In this document: piece by piece, positions 1-8,979 of the stretch
Position numbering within the stretch: the stretch's first letter is position 1
How the letters are laid out: every line of letters begins with the position of its first letter
DNA from: Streptomyces cyaneogriseus subsp. noncyanogenus
GTDB lineage: Bacteria; Actinomycetota; Actinomycetes; Streptomycetales; Streptomycetaceae
Direction of reading: 5' to 3'
Length of the DNA: 64,000 bases
NCBI RefSeq assembly: GCF_000931445.1
Contig: NZ_CP010849.1
Coordinates: forward strand, 5,084,001 to 5,148,000
Program-made: the position numbers and the translations under genes
The notes under the pieces: generated by a model
Seen by the model: only the letters and a program-made list of their open reading frames with translations
What the model was told of the DNA's origin: nothing
Database searches by the model: none

Positions 1-2877
1 ACCCTGGGCGTCCTGGCCGTCCTGGGCATGGCGTTCACCATGTTCGCGGGTTTCTGGACGGACTGGCTGTGGTACCGGTCGGTCAAGTACTCGTCGGTGT
101 TCACGACGACTCTGTGGACCAAGATCGGTCTCTTCTTCGTCTTCGGCCTGCTGATGGCCCTGGCCGTCGGATTCAACATCTGGCTGGCCCACCGGCTGCG
201 CCCGCCGCTGAGCGCGATGTCGACGGAACAGCAGAACCTCGACCGCTACCGGATGGGCATCGCCCCGTTCAAGAAGTGGCTGCTGTTCGGCATCACCGCC
301 CTGGTGGGCCTGATCGCCGGAGCCTCGGCCGCCGGCCAGTGGCGGACCTGGCTGATGTGGGTCAACGGCGTCCCCTTCGGGAAGAAGGACCCGCAGTTCA
401 AGCTGGACGTGGCCTTCTTCGCCTTCGACCTGCCCTGGTACCGCTTCCTGCTCGGCTTCGGCTTCGCCGCCGTTATCCTCTCGGTGATCGCGGCCGCGCT
501 CACCCACTACCTGTACGGCGGGCTGCGCCTGACCAGCCCGGGGGCGCGCGCCACGGCCGCGGCCACCGGGCACCTGTCGGTGCTCATCGGCGTCTTCGTC
601 GCCTTCAAGGCGGTCGCCTACTGGCTCGACCGCTACGGGCTCGCGGTCAAGTCCAGCGACTTCAAGGCCACCGACAACTGGACGGGCCTGCGGTACGTCG
701 ACGCCAACGCCTATCTGCCGGCCAAGACGATCCTGTTCTGCATCGCCGTCATCTGCGCGCTGCTGTTCTTCGCCACGCTGTGGCGGCGCACCTGGCAACT
801 GCCGGTGATCGGCTTCGGCCTGATGGTGCTGTCCGCCATCCTCATCGGCGGCCTCTACCCGGCGATCGTGCAGAAGTTCCAGGTCCAGCCCAACGAGCAG
901 GCCAAGGAAGCCCCGTACGTCGAGAAGAACCTCAGCGCGACGCGTGAGGCGTACGGCATCGACGGCACCGAGGTCACCGAGTACCCGGGCCGGAGCCAGA
1001 CCGAGGACAAGTCCCGGCTCCGCGACGACGCCGACGCCGCGGCGAGCATCCGGATCATGGACCCGAACATCGTCTCGCCGACGTTCCAGCAGCTCCAGCA
1101 GATGCGGAACTACTACGCGTTCCCGACCAACCTGGACGTCGACCGGTACGCCAAGGACGGCAAGGACCAGGACACGGTCATCGGCCTGCGCGAGCTGAAC
1201 CTGGCCGGCATCCCCAAGAAGAACTGGATCAACAACCACTTCCGCTACACCCACGGCTACGGCGTGGTCGCGGCCAAGGGCACCGAGGTCGACCCGGAGG
1301 GCCGCCCGGTGTTCACGGAGTCCGACCTGCCCTCCAAGGGCGACCTCGGCACGTACGAGCAGCGGATCTACTACGGCGAGAAGACCACCACGTACTCGAT
1401 CGTCGGCGGTCCCCAGAAGGAGATCGACTACTCCGACGACAGCGGCGAGAAGACCACCAGCTACAAGGGCGGCGGCGGCATCAACCTCGCCAACCCGGTC
1501 AACCGGGCCGCGTACGCGGTGGCGTTCAACGAGCCGCAGATCCTGTACTCGGGCGCGATCGGCGACGGTTCGCGCATCCTGTACAACCGCACCCCGAAGC
1601 AGCGCGTCGAGGCGGTCGCCCCGTGGCTGACCATCGACGGCGACGCCTACCCGGCGGTGGTGGGCAACCGCATCCAGTGGATCGTCGACGCGTACACGAC
1701 CACCAACGGCTACCCGTACGCCTCCCGCACCACGCTGGGCGACACCACGGCCGACTCGCTGACCGCGGCCAACGACAACCGCGCGGTGGTGGCCCAGCAG
1801 AACCAGGTCAACTACATCCGCAACTCGGTGAAGGCGACCGTCGACGCGTACACCGGCGACGTCAAGCTCTACCAGTGGGACACCCAGGACCCGGTCCTGA
1901 AGACCTGGATGAAGGCGTTCCCGGACACGGTGCAGCCCAAGAGCGAGATCTCCGGTGACCTGATGGCGCATCTGCGCTACCCGCAGGACCTGTTCAAGGT
2001 CCAGCGGGAACTGCTCACCCGCTACCACGTGAAGGACGCCGACACGTTCCTCAGCGGCAGCGAGGTGTGGCAGGTGCCGGACGACCCGACCAACAAGTCG
2101 GGCGACGCGGTGCCGCCGTACTACCTGAGCATGAAGATGCCCGGCCAGAAGACACAGGCGTTCTCGCTGACGACGACGTTCACGCCGAACGGGCGCGACA
2201 ACCTCAGCGCGTTCATGGCGGTGGACGCCGAGGCCGGCACCAGCGGCTACGGGAAGATCAGAATCCTGAAGGTGCCGACGAGCACGACCGTCGACGGCCC
2301 CAAGCAGGTGCAGAGCCAGTTCAACTCCGAGCAGGACATCGCCGAGTCCATCAGGCTGCTCAGAGGCGGTGACTCCGAGGTCGAGTACGGCAACCTGCTG
2401 ACGGTGCCGCTCGACGGCGGACTGCTCTACGTGGAGCCGGTCTACGTACGCGGTGGTGGACTCAAGTACCCGCTGCTGCGCAAGGTGCTGGTCACCTACG
2501 GCGGCAACACCGCCTTCGAGAACACGCTGGAGAAGGCCCTCAACAAGGTCTTCGGCGCGGAGGGTTCGGCCCCCGAGCCGCCGGACGAGGACCGGGACGA
2601 GGGCACCGACCCGCCGCCGACGACGGGCGACCCGACGGTCCAGGACGCGCTGAACGACGCCCAGAAGGCGTTCGAAGCCGGGCAGGAAGCCCTGCAGAAG
2701 AACGACTGGGCGGCGTACGGCGAGGCACAGAAGGACCTGGAGGAGGCGCTGCGCCGGGCCGAGGAGGCCCAGGCCCGGGCCGGCCGCGGCGCCGACGGCG
2801 AGAAGAACGGGGACGGCAAGGCCGGTCCCACTCCACGACCGAGCGGCAGCCCCACCGGCGGCTCGGACAGCGGGTGA
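1..2877 (+). CDS. UPF0182 family large membrane protein, 5' end outside window
   Basis: The reading frame is open to the first base, so the gene begins upstream. An in-frame ATG at 28 is probably internal, because family members carry a longer N-terminus that runs into this hydrophobic segment. About seven transmembrane helices fill the first 300 residues. They are followed by a large soluble, probably extracytoplasmic, domain of about 550 residues. The C-terminal tail is low in complexity, acidic then Pro/Gly/Ser-rich, with a helical Ala/Glu stretch. The domain order matches UPF0182 proteins, which are widespread in actinobacteria and have no settled biochemical function. The gene ends about 50 bases before an initiator tRNA on the same strand, and no terminator is visible between them. 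Family assignment is confident; function is unknown. Confidence 0.9.
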   Translation, partial: TLGVLAVLGMAFTMFAGFWTDWLWYRSVKYSSVFTTTLWTKIGLFFVFGLLMALAVGFNIWLAHRLRPPLSAMSTEQQNLDRYRMGIAPFKKWLLFGITALVGLIAGASAAGQWRTWLMWVNGVPFGKKDPQFKLDVAFFAFDLPWYRFLLGFGFAAVILSVIAAALTHYLYGGLRLTSPGARATAAATGHLSVLIGVFVAFKAVAYWLDRYGLAVKSSDFKATDNWTGLRYVDANAYLPAKTILFCIAVICALLFFATLWRRTWQLPVIGFGLMVLSAILIGGLYPAIVQKFQVQPNEQAKEAPYVEKNLSATREAYGIDGTEVTEYPGRSQTEDKSRLRDDADAAASIRIMDPNIVSPTFQQLQQMRNYYAFPTNLDVDRYAKDGKDQDTVIGLRELNLAGIPKKNWINNHFRYTHGYGVVAAKGTEVDPEGRPVFTESDLPSKGDLGTYEQRIYYGEKTTTYSIVGGPQKEIDYSDDSGEKTTSYKGGGGINLANPVNRAAYAVAFNEPQILYSGAIGDGSRILYNRTPKQRVEAVAPWLTIDGDAYPAVVGNRIQWIVDAYTTTNGYPYASRTTLGDTTADSLTAANDNRAVVAQQNQVNYIRNSVKATVDAYTGDVKLYQWDTQDPVLKTWMKAFPDTVQPKSEISGDLMAHLRYPQDLFKVQRELLTRYHVKDADTFLSGSEVWQVPDDPTNKSGDAVPPYYLSMKMPGQKTQAFSLTTTFTPNGRDNLSAFMAVDAEAGTSGYGKIRILKVPTSTTVDGPKQVQSQFNSEQDIAESIRLLRGGDSEVEYGNLLTVPLDGGLLYVEPVYVRGGGLKYPLLRKVLVTYGGNTAFENTLEKALNKVFGAEGSAPEPPDEDRDEGTDPPPTTGDPTVQDALNDAQKAFEAGQEALQKNDWAAYGEAQKDLEEALRRAEEAQARAGRGADGEKNGDGKAGPTPRPSGSPTGGSDSG

Positions 2878-2930
2878 CCCGGCCGGTCACTCGTCCCACC
2901 CGCGCCGTGGTACGGTTGAACACACAACGG

Positions 2931-3004
2931 CGCGGGGTGGAGCAGCTCGGTAGCTCGCTGGGCTCATAACCCAGAGGTCGCAGGTTCAAATCCTGTCCCC
3001 GCTA
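2931..3004 (+). tRNA. Initiator tRNA-fMet (CAT), copy 1
   Basis: The 74-base sequence folds as a full cloverleaf with anticodon CAT. Two hallmarks identify the initiator rather than the elongator: a C1 x T72 mismatch at the top of the acceptor stem, and three consecutive G-C pairs (GGG/CCC) in the anticodon stem. The T-loop TTCAAAT is normal. CCA is not encoded. A second, identical copy lies at 5158-5231. Confidence 0.96.
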
Positions 3005-3034
3005 CTGGAGTCGGACGCGGCACGCGAACGACGG

Positions 3035-3070
3035 CGAAGGCCCGGGTCCCGAAAGGGATCCGGGCCTTCG
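3035..3070 (+). terminator. Intrinsic-type hairpin after tRNA-fMet copy 1
   Basis: A 16-bp stem with one G-T mismatch closes on a GAAA loop. It lies 31 bases after the tRNA 3' end. There is no long T-run, which is usual for Streptomyces terminators. Confidence 0.75.
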
Positions 3071-3227
3071 TGTTGTGCGCATATCGCCGCCGTCGACGGC
3101 CGCGCCGCCGGGGCGAGTTGGGCGATCTGTGTTTGACTTGTCTCTCTGTGGGCATGTCGACAAAACGCTGAAGTGACCTCACTGGCTGCGGTATACCAGG
3201 TGTACCCAGGTTGCAGGTGGTGCGACG

Positions 3228-5045
3228 ATGGACGTTATGGGGGACAAGGCAGATCTGTTCGGGACAGGGCGATTTGTGCAGCCGTCCGATCTGGACGAGA
3301 CCGGAGACGAGGCCGGCGAGGCCGCGGACGAGGCCGCCGAGGAGGTGCGCCGGCGCCTCGCGGCGGAATCCGGTGATGTGGAGGCGATGAGCGTCCTCGG
3401 GGCGATGCTGCTGCGCCGCGGTGATCTCGACGGAGCCGAACCCCATCTGCGTGCCGCGACCGCGGCCGGCGACCGTGCCGCCGCCAACAACCTGGGAGTC
3501 CTCCTCCACCAGCGCGGGTACACCGACGAGGCCGCCGGCTGGTGGCGCATCGCCGCCGTCGCGGGCTCGGCCCCGGCCGCCCACGCGCTGGGCCGGTACC
3601 ACCGCGAGCGGGGCGACGAGCCCGCCGCCGAGTACTGGCTGCGCCAGTCCGCCGAGCAGGGCCATGTCCTGGGTGCCTACGCGCTCGCGGACCTGCTGGA
3701 GCACCGCGGCGACGCGGGCGCCGAGCGCTGGATGCGGGCCGCGGCGGAGCGCGGGCACCGGGAGGCCGCCTACCGGCTGGCGCGAGCGCTGGACCGGCGG
3801 GCCGCGCGGAGGTCCGGCGCCGACAGCGGCACGGAGGCCGCCGACGAGGCCGAGCAGTGGTACCGGCAGGCCGCGGCGCGCGGCCACCGGCGGGCCGCGC
3901 TGCACCTGGGGACCATCCTGGAGAAGCGGGGCGAGGTGCAGGAGGCGGGGCGCTGGTACCTGACCTCCGCCAAGGACGGGGAGCCGCGGGCCGCCTGCGC
4001 GCTGGGATTCCTGCTGCGGGACGCCGGGGACTCCGAGAGCGCCGCCGTGTGGTGGCTGCGCGCCGCCCAGGAGGGCGACGGCAACGCCGCCAACGCGCTG
4101 GGGGCGCTGCACGCCGAGCGCGGGGAGACCCAGACCGCCGAGCGGTGGTACCGGGCCGCGCTGGACGCGGGGGACGACAACGGCGCCTACAACCTCGGCC
4201 TGCTCTGCGCCGAGCAGGGGCGGACCGCGCAGGCCGAGCAGTGGTACCGCCGCGCGGCCTACGCCGGGCACCGCGAGGCGGCGAACGCGCTCGCGATCCT
4301 GCTCCTGCACGGCGGCGACGAGACCGGGGCCGAGCCGTGGTTCTCCAAGGCCGCCGAGGCCGGCAGCGTCGACGCCGCCTTCAACCTGGGGATCCTGTAC
4401 GCCGGGCGCGGCGAGACGGAGTCCGCCCTGCGCTGGTACGAGGTGGCCGCCGCCGCCGGGCACACGGAGGCCGCCCTCCAGGTCGGGATGGCCCGGCTGC
4501 GCGACGGGGACGAGCGCGAGGCCGAGCGGTACCTGCGGTGCGCGGCCGGGGGCGGCAGCGCCGAGGCGGCGTACCGGCTGGCCGCCGTGCTCGACGCGCG
4601 CCGGCCGCCGGAGCCCGCGCACGGGCTGGGCGAGTCGGCGCACTCCAAGACCGAGTGCGAGGAGTGGTACGAGCGGGCCGCCTCGCAGGGGCACCGGCGG
4701 GCACAGGTCCGGGTCGGGATGCTGGCCGCGGCCCGCGGCGACGTGGTGGAGGCCGCGCGGTGGTACCGCGAGGCGGCGGAGGCCGGCTCCCGCAACGGGG
4801 CCTTCAACCTCGGTCTGCTGCTGGCCCGGGAGGGCAGCGAGCCGGAGGCCGCCGTGTGGTGGGCCCGGGCCGCCGACGCCGGGCACGGCCGGGCGGCGCT
4901 GCGGCTCGCCCTCGTCTACGCACGGCGGGGTGAGCTGGACGAAGGGCAGCGGTGGGCGGACCGGGCGGTGGAGCTGGGGCCGGCGGAGGTGGCCGAGCGG
5001 GCCGCCCGGCTGCGGGACGCGCTGCGGCAGGAGCTGTCGGCGTGA
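3228..5045 (+). CDS. Sel1-like/TPR repeat protein
   Basis: This 605-residue soluble protein consists almost entirely of Sel1/TPR-like alpha-helical repeats of about 36 residues. The recurring core resembles AEQWYRRAAxxGHxxAAxxLG. At least 14 units are visible from about residue 45 to the C-terminus. No enzymatic domain, signal peptide or membrane segment is present. Such solenoids usually act as protein-protein scaffolds; the partner cannot be read from the sequence. The ATG at 3228 is preceded by a GGTGG-type Shine-Dalgarno; an ATG at 3237 is an alternative. The gene sits alone between two identical initiator tRNA genes. The repeats make the gene prone to internal recombination and length variation between strains. 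Confidence 0.88.
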   Translation: MDVMGDKADLFGTGRFVQPSDLDETGDEAGEAADEAAEEVRRRLAAESGDVEAMSVLGAMLLRRGDLDGAEPHLRAATAAGDRAAANNLGVLLHQRGYTDEAAGWWRIAAVAGSAPAAHALGRYHRERGDEPAAEYWLRQSAEQGHVLGAYALADLLEHRGDAGAERWMRAAAERGHREAAYRLARALDRRAARRSGADSGTEAADEAEQWYRQAAARGHRRAALHLGTILEKRGEVQEAGRWYLTSAKDGEPRAACALGFLLRDAGDSESAAVWWLRAAQEGDGNAANALGALHAERGETQTAERWYRAALDAGDDNGAYNLGLLCAEQGRTAQAEQWYRRAAYAGHREAANALAILLLHGGDETGAEPWFSKAAEAGSVDAAFNLGILYAGRGETESALRWYEVAAAAGHTEAALQVGMARLRDGDEREAERYLRCAAGGGSAEAAYRLAAVLDARRPPEPAHGLGESAHSKTECEEWYERAASQGHRRAQVRVGMLAAARGDVVEAARWYREAAEAGSRNGAFNLGLLLAREGSEPEAAVWWARAADAGHGRAALRLALVYARRGELDEGQRWADRAVELGPAEVAERAARLRDALRQELSA

Positions 5046-5157
5046 GGCTGCCGCCCCGGGCCGCGCCCGGCCCGGGGTGCCTCGATGTGCCCCGCGATGC
5101 TGCCGGAAGGGTGATTTGCTTTTGTCTCGCACATTGACGTAACGTTGAGTTCACCGA

Positions 5158-5231
5158 CGCGGGGTGGAGCAGCTCGGTAGCTCGCTGGGCTCATAACCCA
5201 GAGGTCGCAGGTTCAAATCCTGTCCCCGCTA
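5158..5231 (+). tRNA. Initiator tRNA-fMet (CAT), copy 2
   Basis: Identical over all 74 bases to the copy at 2931-3004, including the C1 x T72 mismatch and the GGG/CCC anticodon stem. The 5' flank differs, so this is a gene duplication and not a longer repeated block. A hairpin follows directly. Confidence 0.96.
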
Positions 5232-5238
5232 CTGAAGG

Positions 5239-5274
5239 CCGAGGGCCGGAATCCGAAAGGGTTCCGGCCCTCGG
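5239..5274 (+). terminator. Hairpin terminator after tRNA-fMet copy 2
   Basis: A 16-bp stem closes on GAAA, starts 8 bases after the tRNA 3' end, and is followed by a short T-rich stretch (tcgttt). The architecture matches the hairpin after copy 1 although the stem sequence differs. Confidence 0.8.
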
Positions 5275-5365
5275 TCGTTTCCCGGTGCGGGCGAAGGCGT
5301 CCGCGCACCGGTCGGCCGCGCGCCGGACGTTGTACGGCAGAGCGCTCGTGCGGGTGAAGCGAGCA

Positions 5366-5394
5366 AAGCCCCGGCACCATCGGTGCCGGGGCTT
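5366..5394 (-). terminator. Hairpin terminator downstream of the Fur-family gene
   Basis: A perfect 13-bp inverted repeat around a 3-base loop lies 20 bases past the stop codon of the minus-strand Fur-family gene. It could also block readthrough from the tRNA side. Confidence 0.7.
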
Positions 5395-5414
5395 CGACGT
5401 ACGGTCGTGGGCGC

Positions 5415-5831
5415 TTACGCCGACGCGCAGTTCGGGCAGACGCCGCGGTAGGTGACCTCGACGTCCGAGACGGTGAAGCCGAAGCGCTCCGAGTCGGGGA
5501 GGTCGGCCAGCGGGTTGCCCGTCGGGTGCACGTCGCGGATCGCGCCGCACCGGGCGCACACCAGGTGGTGGTGCGGACGGTGGGCGTTGGGGTCGTACCG
5601 CTTGGCGCGCTTGTCGGTGGCGACCTCGATCACCTCGCCGAGCGAGACCAGCTCACCGAGCGTGTTGTACACGGTGGCCCGGGAGATCTCGGGGAGCTTG
5701 GCGACGGCCCGGGCGTGCACCTCGTCGGCCGTCAGGTGAACGTGTTCGCCGTCGAGGACCTCGGCCACGACGCGTCGCTGCGCGGTCATGCGCCATCCGC
5801 GTCCGCGCAGCCGTTCCAGTAGGTCACTCAT
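5415..5831 (-). CDS. Fur-family repressor (CatR/PerR-like), divergent from catalase
   Basis: At 138 residues this is a normal-length Fur-family regulator. An N-terminal winged helix (about 1-80, with SRATVYNTLGEL as the recognition helix) is followed by the metal-binding dimerisation domain. Visible ligands are the HHH cluster (about 90-92) and two CxxC pairs (CARC, CPNC) forming the structural zinc site. In Streptomyces and Bacillus, peroxide-sensing members of this family (CatR, PerR) repress catalase genes and release DNA when metal-catalysed oxidation damages their His ligands. The gene diverges from the catalase at 5975 across a spacer that carries a perfect palindrome, so control of that catalase and of its own gene is likely. 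Sequence alone does not separate a peroxide sensor from an iron sensor. Confidence 0.88.
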   Translation of the reverse strand: MSDLLERLRGRGWRMTAQRRVVAEVLDGEHVHLTADEVHARAVAKLPEISRATVYNTLGELVSLGEVIEVATDKRAKRYDPNAHRPHHHLVCARCGAIRDVHPTGNPLADLPDSERFGFTVSDVEVTYRGVCPNCASA

Positions 5832-5891
5832 ACGAACCAGCCTAACAGCAGGGGGACCAGGTCCCGAACCGGTGTGACTTTGGAGCTTTAC

Positions 5892-5919
5892 TTGACTTAG
5901 ACAATGTCCATTGTAGGAT
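5892..5919 (+). promoter_or_regulatory. Catalase promoter with Fur/PerR-type palindrome
   Basis: A -35 like TTGACT (5892-5897) and a -10 like TAGGAT (5914-5919) are spaced 16 bases apart. The spacer holds the perfect palindrome ACAATG-TC-CATTGT (5901-5914), so a repressor bound there would occlude polymerase. The site sits between the divergent regulator and catalase. Promoter and operator are inferred from position and symmetry. Confidence 0.6.
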
Positions 5920-5974
5920 CGCTTTCGGCATTAGCCAAGGGACAGGACCAGCAGGAATGGCGCAGGAGGCCCAC

Positions 5975-7426
5975 GTGACTCAGGGACCGCTCACTACGGA
6001 GGCCGGTGCTCCGGTAGCCGACAACCAGAACAGTGAGACCGCGGGCGTCGGTGGCCCCGTGCTCGTTCAGGACCAGCTCCTTCTGGAGAAGCTGGCCCAC
6101 TTCAACCGTGAGCGCATCCCGGAGCGTGTGGTCCACGCCCGCGGTGCCGGTGCCTACGGCACCTTCACGGTCACCGCCGATGTCACCAAGTACACCCGTG
6201 CCAAGTTCCTCTCCGAGGTCGGCAAGGAGACCGAGGTCTTCCTCCGCTTCTCGACCGTGGCCGGCAACCTGGGCGCGGCGGACGCCGTCCGCGACCCGCG
6301 CGGCTTCGCGGTGAAGTTCTACACCGAAGAGGGCAACTACGACCTCGTCGGCAACAACACCCCGGTGTTCTTCATCAAGGACGCCATCAAGTTCCCCGAC
6401 TTCATCCACACCCAGAAGCGCGACCCGTACACCGGTTCGCAGGAGGCGGACAACGTCTGGGACTTCTGGAGCCTGTCGCCCGAGTCGACCCACCAGGTGA
6501 CCTGGCTGTTCGGCGACCGCGGCATCCCGGCCTCCTACCGCCACATGGACGGCTTCGGCTCGCACACCTTCCAGTGGAACAACGAGGCCGGCGAGGTCTT
6601 CTGGGTCAAGTACCACTTCAAGACCGACCAGGGCATCAAGTGCCTGACGCAGGACGAGGCCAACAAGCTCGCCGGTGAGGACCCCGACTCCCACCAGCGC
6701 GACCTGCGCCAGGCCATCGAGCGCGGCGAGTACCCGAGCTGGACCGTGGGCGTGCAGATCATGCCGGCGGCCGAGGCGGCGACCTACCGCTTCAACCCGT
6801 TCGACCTGACCAAGGTGTGGCCGCACGCGGACTACCCGGTCATCGAGATCGGCAAGCTGGAGCTCAACCGCAACCCGCAGAACATCTTCGCCGAGGTCGA
6901 GCAGTCGATCTTCTCCCCGGCGCACTTCGTGCCCGGCATCGGCCCGTCCCCGGACAAGATGCTCCAGGGCCGTCTCTTCGCCTACGGCGACGCCCACCGC
7001 TACCGCGTCGGCATCAACGCCGACCACCTGCCGGTGAACCGTCCGCACGCCACCGAGGCGCGGTCGCACGGCCGGGACGGCTTCCTGTACGACGGCCGCC
7101 ACGGCGGTGCGAAGAACTACGAGCCGAACAGCTTCGGCGGCCCGTTCCAGACGAACCGTCCGCTGTGGCAGCCGGTCCCGGTCACCGGTGTCACCGGTGA
7201 CCAGGAGGCCCCGGTCCACGCCGAGGACAACGACTTCGTGCAGGCGGGCAACCTCTACCGGCTCATGACGGACGAGGAGAAGGAGCGCCTGATCAACAAC
7301 CTGGCGGGCTTCATCTCGAAGGTCTCGCGCGAGGACATCATCGAGCGCGCGATCAACAACTTCCGTCAGGCGGACGCCGACTACGGCAAGCGGCTGGAGG
7401 CCGCGGTCCAGGCCCTGCGCGGCTGA
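5975..7426 (+). CDS. catA: Monofunctional haem catalase (KatA/CatA type)
   Basis: This cytoplasmic enzyme converts hydrogen peroxide to water and oxygen. The 483-residue length is that of a small-subunit clade 3 catalase. Visible signatures are the distal-histidine region (IPERVVHARG), RFSTVAG, the distal-asparagine region (NNTPVFF) and the proximal haem-tyrosine motif (RLFAYGDAHRYR). I chose the GTG at 5975 because GGAGG lies 5 bases upstream and because the protein then starts like known Streptomyces catalases. An in-frame ATG at 5957 has no correctly spaced ribosome binding site. The gene is divergent from a Fur-family repressor with a palindromic operator in the spacer, so peroxide induction is expected. 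A long hairpin follows the stop. Confidence 0.95.
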   Translation: MTQGPLTTEAGAPVADNQNSETAGVGGPVLVQDQLLLEKLAHFNRERIPERVVHARGAGAYGTFTVTADVTKYTRAKFLSEVGKETEVFLRFSTVAGNLGAADAVRDPRGFAVKFYTEEGNYDLVGNNTPVFFIKDAIKFPDFIHTQKRDPYTGSQEADNVWDFWSLSPESTHQVTWLFGDRGIPASYRHMDGFGSHTFQWNNEAGEVFWVKYHFKTDQGIKCLTQDEANKLAGEDPDSHQRDLRQAIERGEYPSWTVGVQIMPAAEAATYRFNPFDLTKVWPHADYPVIEIGKLELNRNPQNIFAEVEQSIFSPAHFVPGIGPSPDKMLQGRLFAYGDAHRYRVGINADHLPVNRPHATEARSHGRDGFLYDGRHGGAKNYEPNSFGGPFQTNRPLWQPVPVTGVTGDQEAPVHAEDNDFVQAGNLYRLMTDEEKERLINNLAGFISKVSREDIIERAINNFRQADADYGKRLEAAVQALRG

Positions 7427-7456
7427 CCCCTTCCAGCACTGGACCGCTTGTCGCGG

Positions 7457-7498
7457 CGGACGGGCCGGATCTCCCTTTCGGGGGGTCCGGCCCGTCCG
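7457..7498 (+). terminator. Hairpin terminator after catalase
   Basis: A 13-bp GC-rich inverted repeat around a 16-base loop begins about 30 bases after the catalase stop. It lies between convergent catalase and CBS-domain genes and may serve both. Confidence 0.65.
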
Positions 7499-7524
7499 TG
7501 TGTGCGAAGGGTCCGGCGCGTTTC

Positions 7525-7938
7525 TCAGACCGGTACGCGCCGCGGTTGCGGCCGGGCTCCGGGCAGGGCCGTGACCCAGCAGCGGATGAGGTCGCGGACC
7601 GAGACGATGCCGGCCGGCTCGCCGCGGTCCAGGACGATGAGGTGGCGGAAGCCGCCGTGGGCCATCGCGTGCGCCGCCTCCTCCAGGGACCATGACGGGG
7701 TGGCGAAGACGACGTCGGTGGTGGTGTGGGCGTGCGCGTGTTCGGTGTCCGGGTCCTGGCCCAGGCCGACGGAGTCGAGGATGTCGCGTTCGGTGAGGAT
7801 GCCGATCCCGCCGGCGTCGGGGTCGTGGACCACGGCCGCGCCGACCCGTCGGGCGGACATCAGGGCGGCGGCCTGCCGCAGGGTGTGGGCGGGGCCGATG
7901 GTGAGGACGACCGTGCTCATGGCGTCGCGGACGAGCAT
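7525..7938 (-). CDS. Two-CBS-domain protein
   Basis: A 137-residue cytoplasmic protein formed almost entirely of a CBS pair (Bateman module). The first half contains VRDAMSTVVLTIGPAHTLRQAAALM followed by GILTERDIL; the second repeats the pattern with GIVSVRDLI. CBS pairs bind adenosyl ligands such as AMP, ATP or NAD and usually regulate a partner, but no partner domain is fused here. A His-rich AHAH stretch lies between the repeats. The ATG at 7938 has GGAGG 11 bases upstream; a GTG at 7950 overlaps that Shine-Dalgarno and is less likely. Convergent with the catalase gene. Family certain, role unknown. Confidence 0.85.
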   Translation of the reverse strand: MLVRDAMSTVVLTIGPAHTLRQAAALMSARRVGAAVVHDPDAGGIGILTERDILDSVGLGQDPDTEHAHAHTTTDVVFATPSWSLEEAAHAMAHGGFRHLIVLDRGEPAGIVSVRDLIRCWVTALPGARPQPRRVPV

Positions 7939-8087
7939 GGGTGGAGCCACCTCCTGCCGAATCCGTGGGCTAGTTCACGGATTCACAAGTTCACAAGTGG
8001 GGGGACTCTCAGAGTTGCAGGTCAAGCGTGGGTCAACAAGAGGGCGCGCGCAGCCTGCCGAGGGCGGGCACGCGCGTCCCGTGCGCC

Positions 8088-8888
8088 TCAGTAGCGCTGG
8101 TTGAGATACCCCAGCAACTCGTCGTGCAGCAGGCCGTTCGACGCCGCCGCGTTGCCGCTGTGCGGGCCGGGGCGGCCGTCGAGTCCGGTGAAGGTGCCGC
8201 CCGCCTCCGTCACGATGATCGCGTTGGCGGCCATGTCCCACAGGGACAGCTCGGGCTCGGCGCAGAAGTCGACCGAACCCTCGGCGACCATCATGTACGG
8301 CCAGAAGTCGCCGTAGGCGCGCGTGCGCCACACCGCGCGGGTCAGGTCCAGGAAGCCGTCCAGCCGGCCCTGCTCCTCCCAGCCGCTGAGCGAGGAGTAC
8401 GCGAAGGAGGCGTCGGCGAGCCGGGAGACGCGGGAGACCTGGAGCCGGGAGGCCGAGGTGAGGCTGCGGCCGGAGAAGGCGCCGTGGCCCTTCGCGGCCC
8501 ACCACCGGCGGCCGAGGGCGGGCGCCGAGACGACGCCGACGACGGGCTGGTAGCCGCCCTCGCCGGCCTCCATCAGCGCGATCAGCGTGGCCCAGACGGG
8601 GACGCCGCGCACGTAGTTCTTGGTGCCGTCGATCGGGTCGATCACCCAGCGCCGGGGGCCGGTGCCCTCGACGCCGTACTCCTCGCCCAGGATCGCGTCC
8701 CGGGGCCGGGCGCGCTGGAGCTGGCCGCGGACGAGTTCTTCGGCCGCCTTGTCCGCCTCGCTCACCGGCGTCATGTCCGGCTTGGTCTCGACCTTCAGGT
8801 CCAGAGCCTTGAAGCGGTCCATGGTCGCCGCGTCGGCCGCGTCCGCGAGGACGTGGGCGAGGCGGAGGTCGTCGAGGTAGTCGGGCAT
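8088..8888 (-). CDS. hisN: Histidinol-phosphatase, inositol-monophosphatase family
   Basis: A 266-residue Mg2+-dependent phosphatase of the IMPase superfamily. The metal-binding motifs are all present: GEEYG (about 72), DPIDGTKNY (about 91) and, near the C-terminus, WDMAANAIIVTEAGG. Actinobacteria use this type of enzyme for histidinol-phosphate dephosphorylation, the penultimate step of histidine synthesis. S. coelicolor has a HisN at the syntenic position with the same length, as I recall it. The ATG at 8888 gives the conserved N-terminus MPDYLDDLRLAH; the frame stays open upstream, but those residues are low-complexity. Another IMPase-type substrate cannot be excluded by sequence. Confidence 0.88.
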   Translation of the reverse strand: MPDYLDDLRLAHVLADAADAATMDRFKALDLKVETKPDMTPVSEADKAAEELVRGQLQRARPRDAILGEEYGVEGTGPRRWVIDPIDGTKNYVRGVPVWATLIALMEAGEGGYQPVVGVVSAPALGRRWWAAKGHGAFSGRSLTSASRLQVSRVSRLADASFAYSSLSGWEEQGRLDGFLDLTRAVWRTRAYGDFWPYMMVAEGSVDFCAEPELSLWDMAANAIIVTEAGGTFTGLDGRPGPHSGNAAASNGLLHDELLGYLNQRY

Positions 8889-8979
8889 GCACCGAACGGT
8901 ATCCGCCACGGCCGGTACGGGGCCAGCGGGGGCCGGGCGGCCCCGTCGGAGCCCCGGGACGCCCGTGGCGCGCACCTCT

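Noticed and set aside
2964..5132. 722-residue minus-strand frame
   Set aside because: Antisense shadow of the Sel1-repeat gene and a tRNA; composition is Pro/Arg/Gly/Leu-rich without domain features.
5897..7693. 598-residue minus-strand frame over the catalase
   Set aside because: Antisense shadow of a clear catalase; Val/Asp/Arg-rich reading typical of the complement of a GC-rich gene.
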